A stretch of DNA of 64,000 nucleotides, from NCBI GenBank assembly GCA_036522515.1, contig DATDFQ010000006.1:17088-81087 (forward strand). Reading direction: 5' to 3'. Each line of letters opens with the position of its first letter. Position 1 is the stretch's first letter. This document shows positions 63,545 to 64,000 of the stretch, one piece after another. This DNA comes from Bacteroidota bacterium (lineage in GTDB: Bacteria; Bacteroidota; Ignavibacteria; UBA10030; SZUA-254). The position numbers and the translations under genes were made by a program. The notes beneath the pieces are model-generated. The model searched no databases. It was not told where the DNA came from and saw nothing but the letters and a program-made list of their open reading frames with translations.

Positions 63545-64000
63545 ATGAGCGACTCAAAGAAAAAGAAAGGTGGACTAACCTTCATAGACCTGTTCGCGGG
63601 TATTGGGGGTATACGACTCGCTTTTGAAGCAGCTGGCGGTCGGTGCATTTTCTCGTCGGAGTGGGACAAGTACGCTCAGGTCACCTATGAAGCCAATTTC
63701 GGTGAAACTCCATTCGGCGACATCAGGAGAATTCCGTCATCCGATATTCCCGAACACGACATCCTCGCGGCGGGGTTCCCCTGTCAGCCGTTCTCGATTT
63801 CTGGAGTCTCAAAAAAAAATGCGTTGGGAAAACCGCACGGCTTCGATGACCCGAAACAGGGGAATCTGTTTTTTGAAATCAGTAGGATTCTGTCCGACAA
63901 GAGACCAAGAGCCTTTCTTCTAGAAAATGTAAAGAACCTCAAGTCACACGACAACGGTCGGACTTTTAAGGTAATCATCGAAACCCTTCGTAGTGAACTG
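63545..64000 (+). CDS. C5-cytosine DNA methyltransferase (N-terminal part, cut by window edge)
   Basis: 152 residues are visible. Motif I ([12 protein letters not shown]), motif IV with catalytic Cys80 (GFPCQPFS) and motif VI ENV (Glu128) are all in order and spacing for a Dcm-type enzyme. The ATG lacks a good ribosome site. The target recognition domain is outside the window. The adjoining unknown genes may hold a cognate restriction enzyme; the PD-(D/E)XK-like gene 1.4 kb upstream is one candidate. AT-richer codon use fits the island. Confidence 0.92.
   Translation, partial: MSDSKKKKGGLTFIDLFAGIGGIRLAFEAAGGRCIFSSEWDKYAQVTYEANFGETPFGDIRRIPSSDIPEHDILAAGFPCQPFSISGVSKKNALGKPHGFDDPKQGNLFFEISRILSDKRPRAFLLENVKNLKSHDNGRTFKVIIETLRSEL

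Overview
The window reads as high-GC chromosome of a Gram-negative member of the Bacteroidota/Ignavibacteriota (FCB) group. Several secreted proteins end in a type IX secretion (T9SS) type-A sorting domain with the YPNPFNP-type motif typical of that group. There are also a PorV-like outer-membrane protein, a TonB-dependent receptor with a carboxypeptidase-regulatory N-terminus, and several outer-membrane barrels. Start codons are often GTG or TTG. The species cannot be named from the sequence alone.

Layout. 1-3.9 kb: glycosyltransferases (a DPM1/GtrB-type GT2 and a GT39/ArnT-like membrane enzyme) and an outer-membrane barrel. 4.2-10 kb: cytosolic alpha-glucan phosphorylase on +, convergent with a secreted GH31 alpha-glucosidase and a MalK/UgpC-type ABC ATPase on -. 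10.3-14 kb: a propeller-type sensor kinase and a NarL-type regulator. 14-19.5 kb: three large secreted proteins (GVxG-repeat, BNR/sortilin-like, T9SS cargo), closed by a good terminator. 19.8-33.5 kb: secreted GH13, a double-parvulin foldase, TonB receptor, giant secreted protein, PorV-like protein and a protein with tandem starch-binding-like modules. 33.6-35.6 kb: SGNH hydrolase with TPRs. 36-45.4 kb: secreted GH13, T9SS-secreted GH13, cytosolic GlgE-like GH13 and MalE-MalF-MalG-type importer genes, tightly packed. 45.4-51 kb (-): esterase, DUF5989, NodU-type carbamoyltransferase, SxtJ-like protein and a second SGNH/TPR protein. 51-54.3 kb (-): a three-gene operon of a degenerate family-B DNA polymerase, a small protein and a RadA-like protein without a P-loop, behind a near-consensus promoter that contains a perfect palindrome. 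54.4-59.7 kb: STAS protein, barrel, B12-binding radical SAM enzyme, YceI-like protein, four-helix membrane protein, glycine-zipper lipoprotein. 60-64 kb: tRNA-Lys followed by a tyrosine integrase and a more AT-rich island with a PD-(D/E)XK-like protein, a small protein plus PIN toxin, a single-pass membrane protein and a C5 DNA methyltransferase cut by the window edge.

How the genes fit together. Much of 4-46 kb is an alpha-glucan economy. Secreted GH13 and GH31 enzymes would cut starch or glycogen outside the cytoplasm, the CBM-like protein would hold it at the surface, MalEFG with MalK would import the oligosaccharides, and GlgP plus the GlgE-like enzyme would process them inside. The polymerase operon (51-54.3 kb) and the integrase island (60-64 kb) are the two parts most likely to hold poorly described biology.

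Limits. All calls rest on reading motifs and layout by eye. No database search, structure prediction or composition calculation was run. Named families are from general knowledge.
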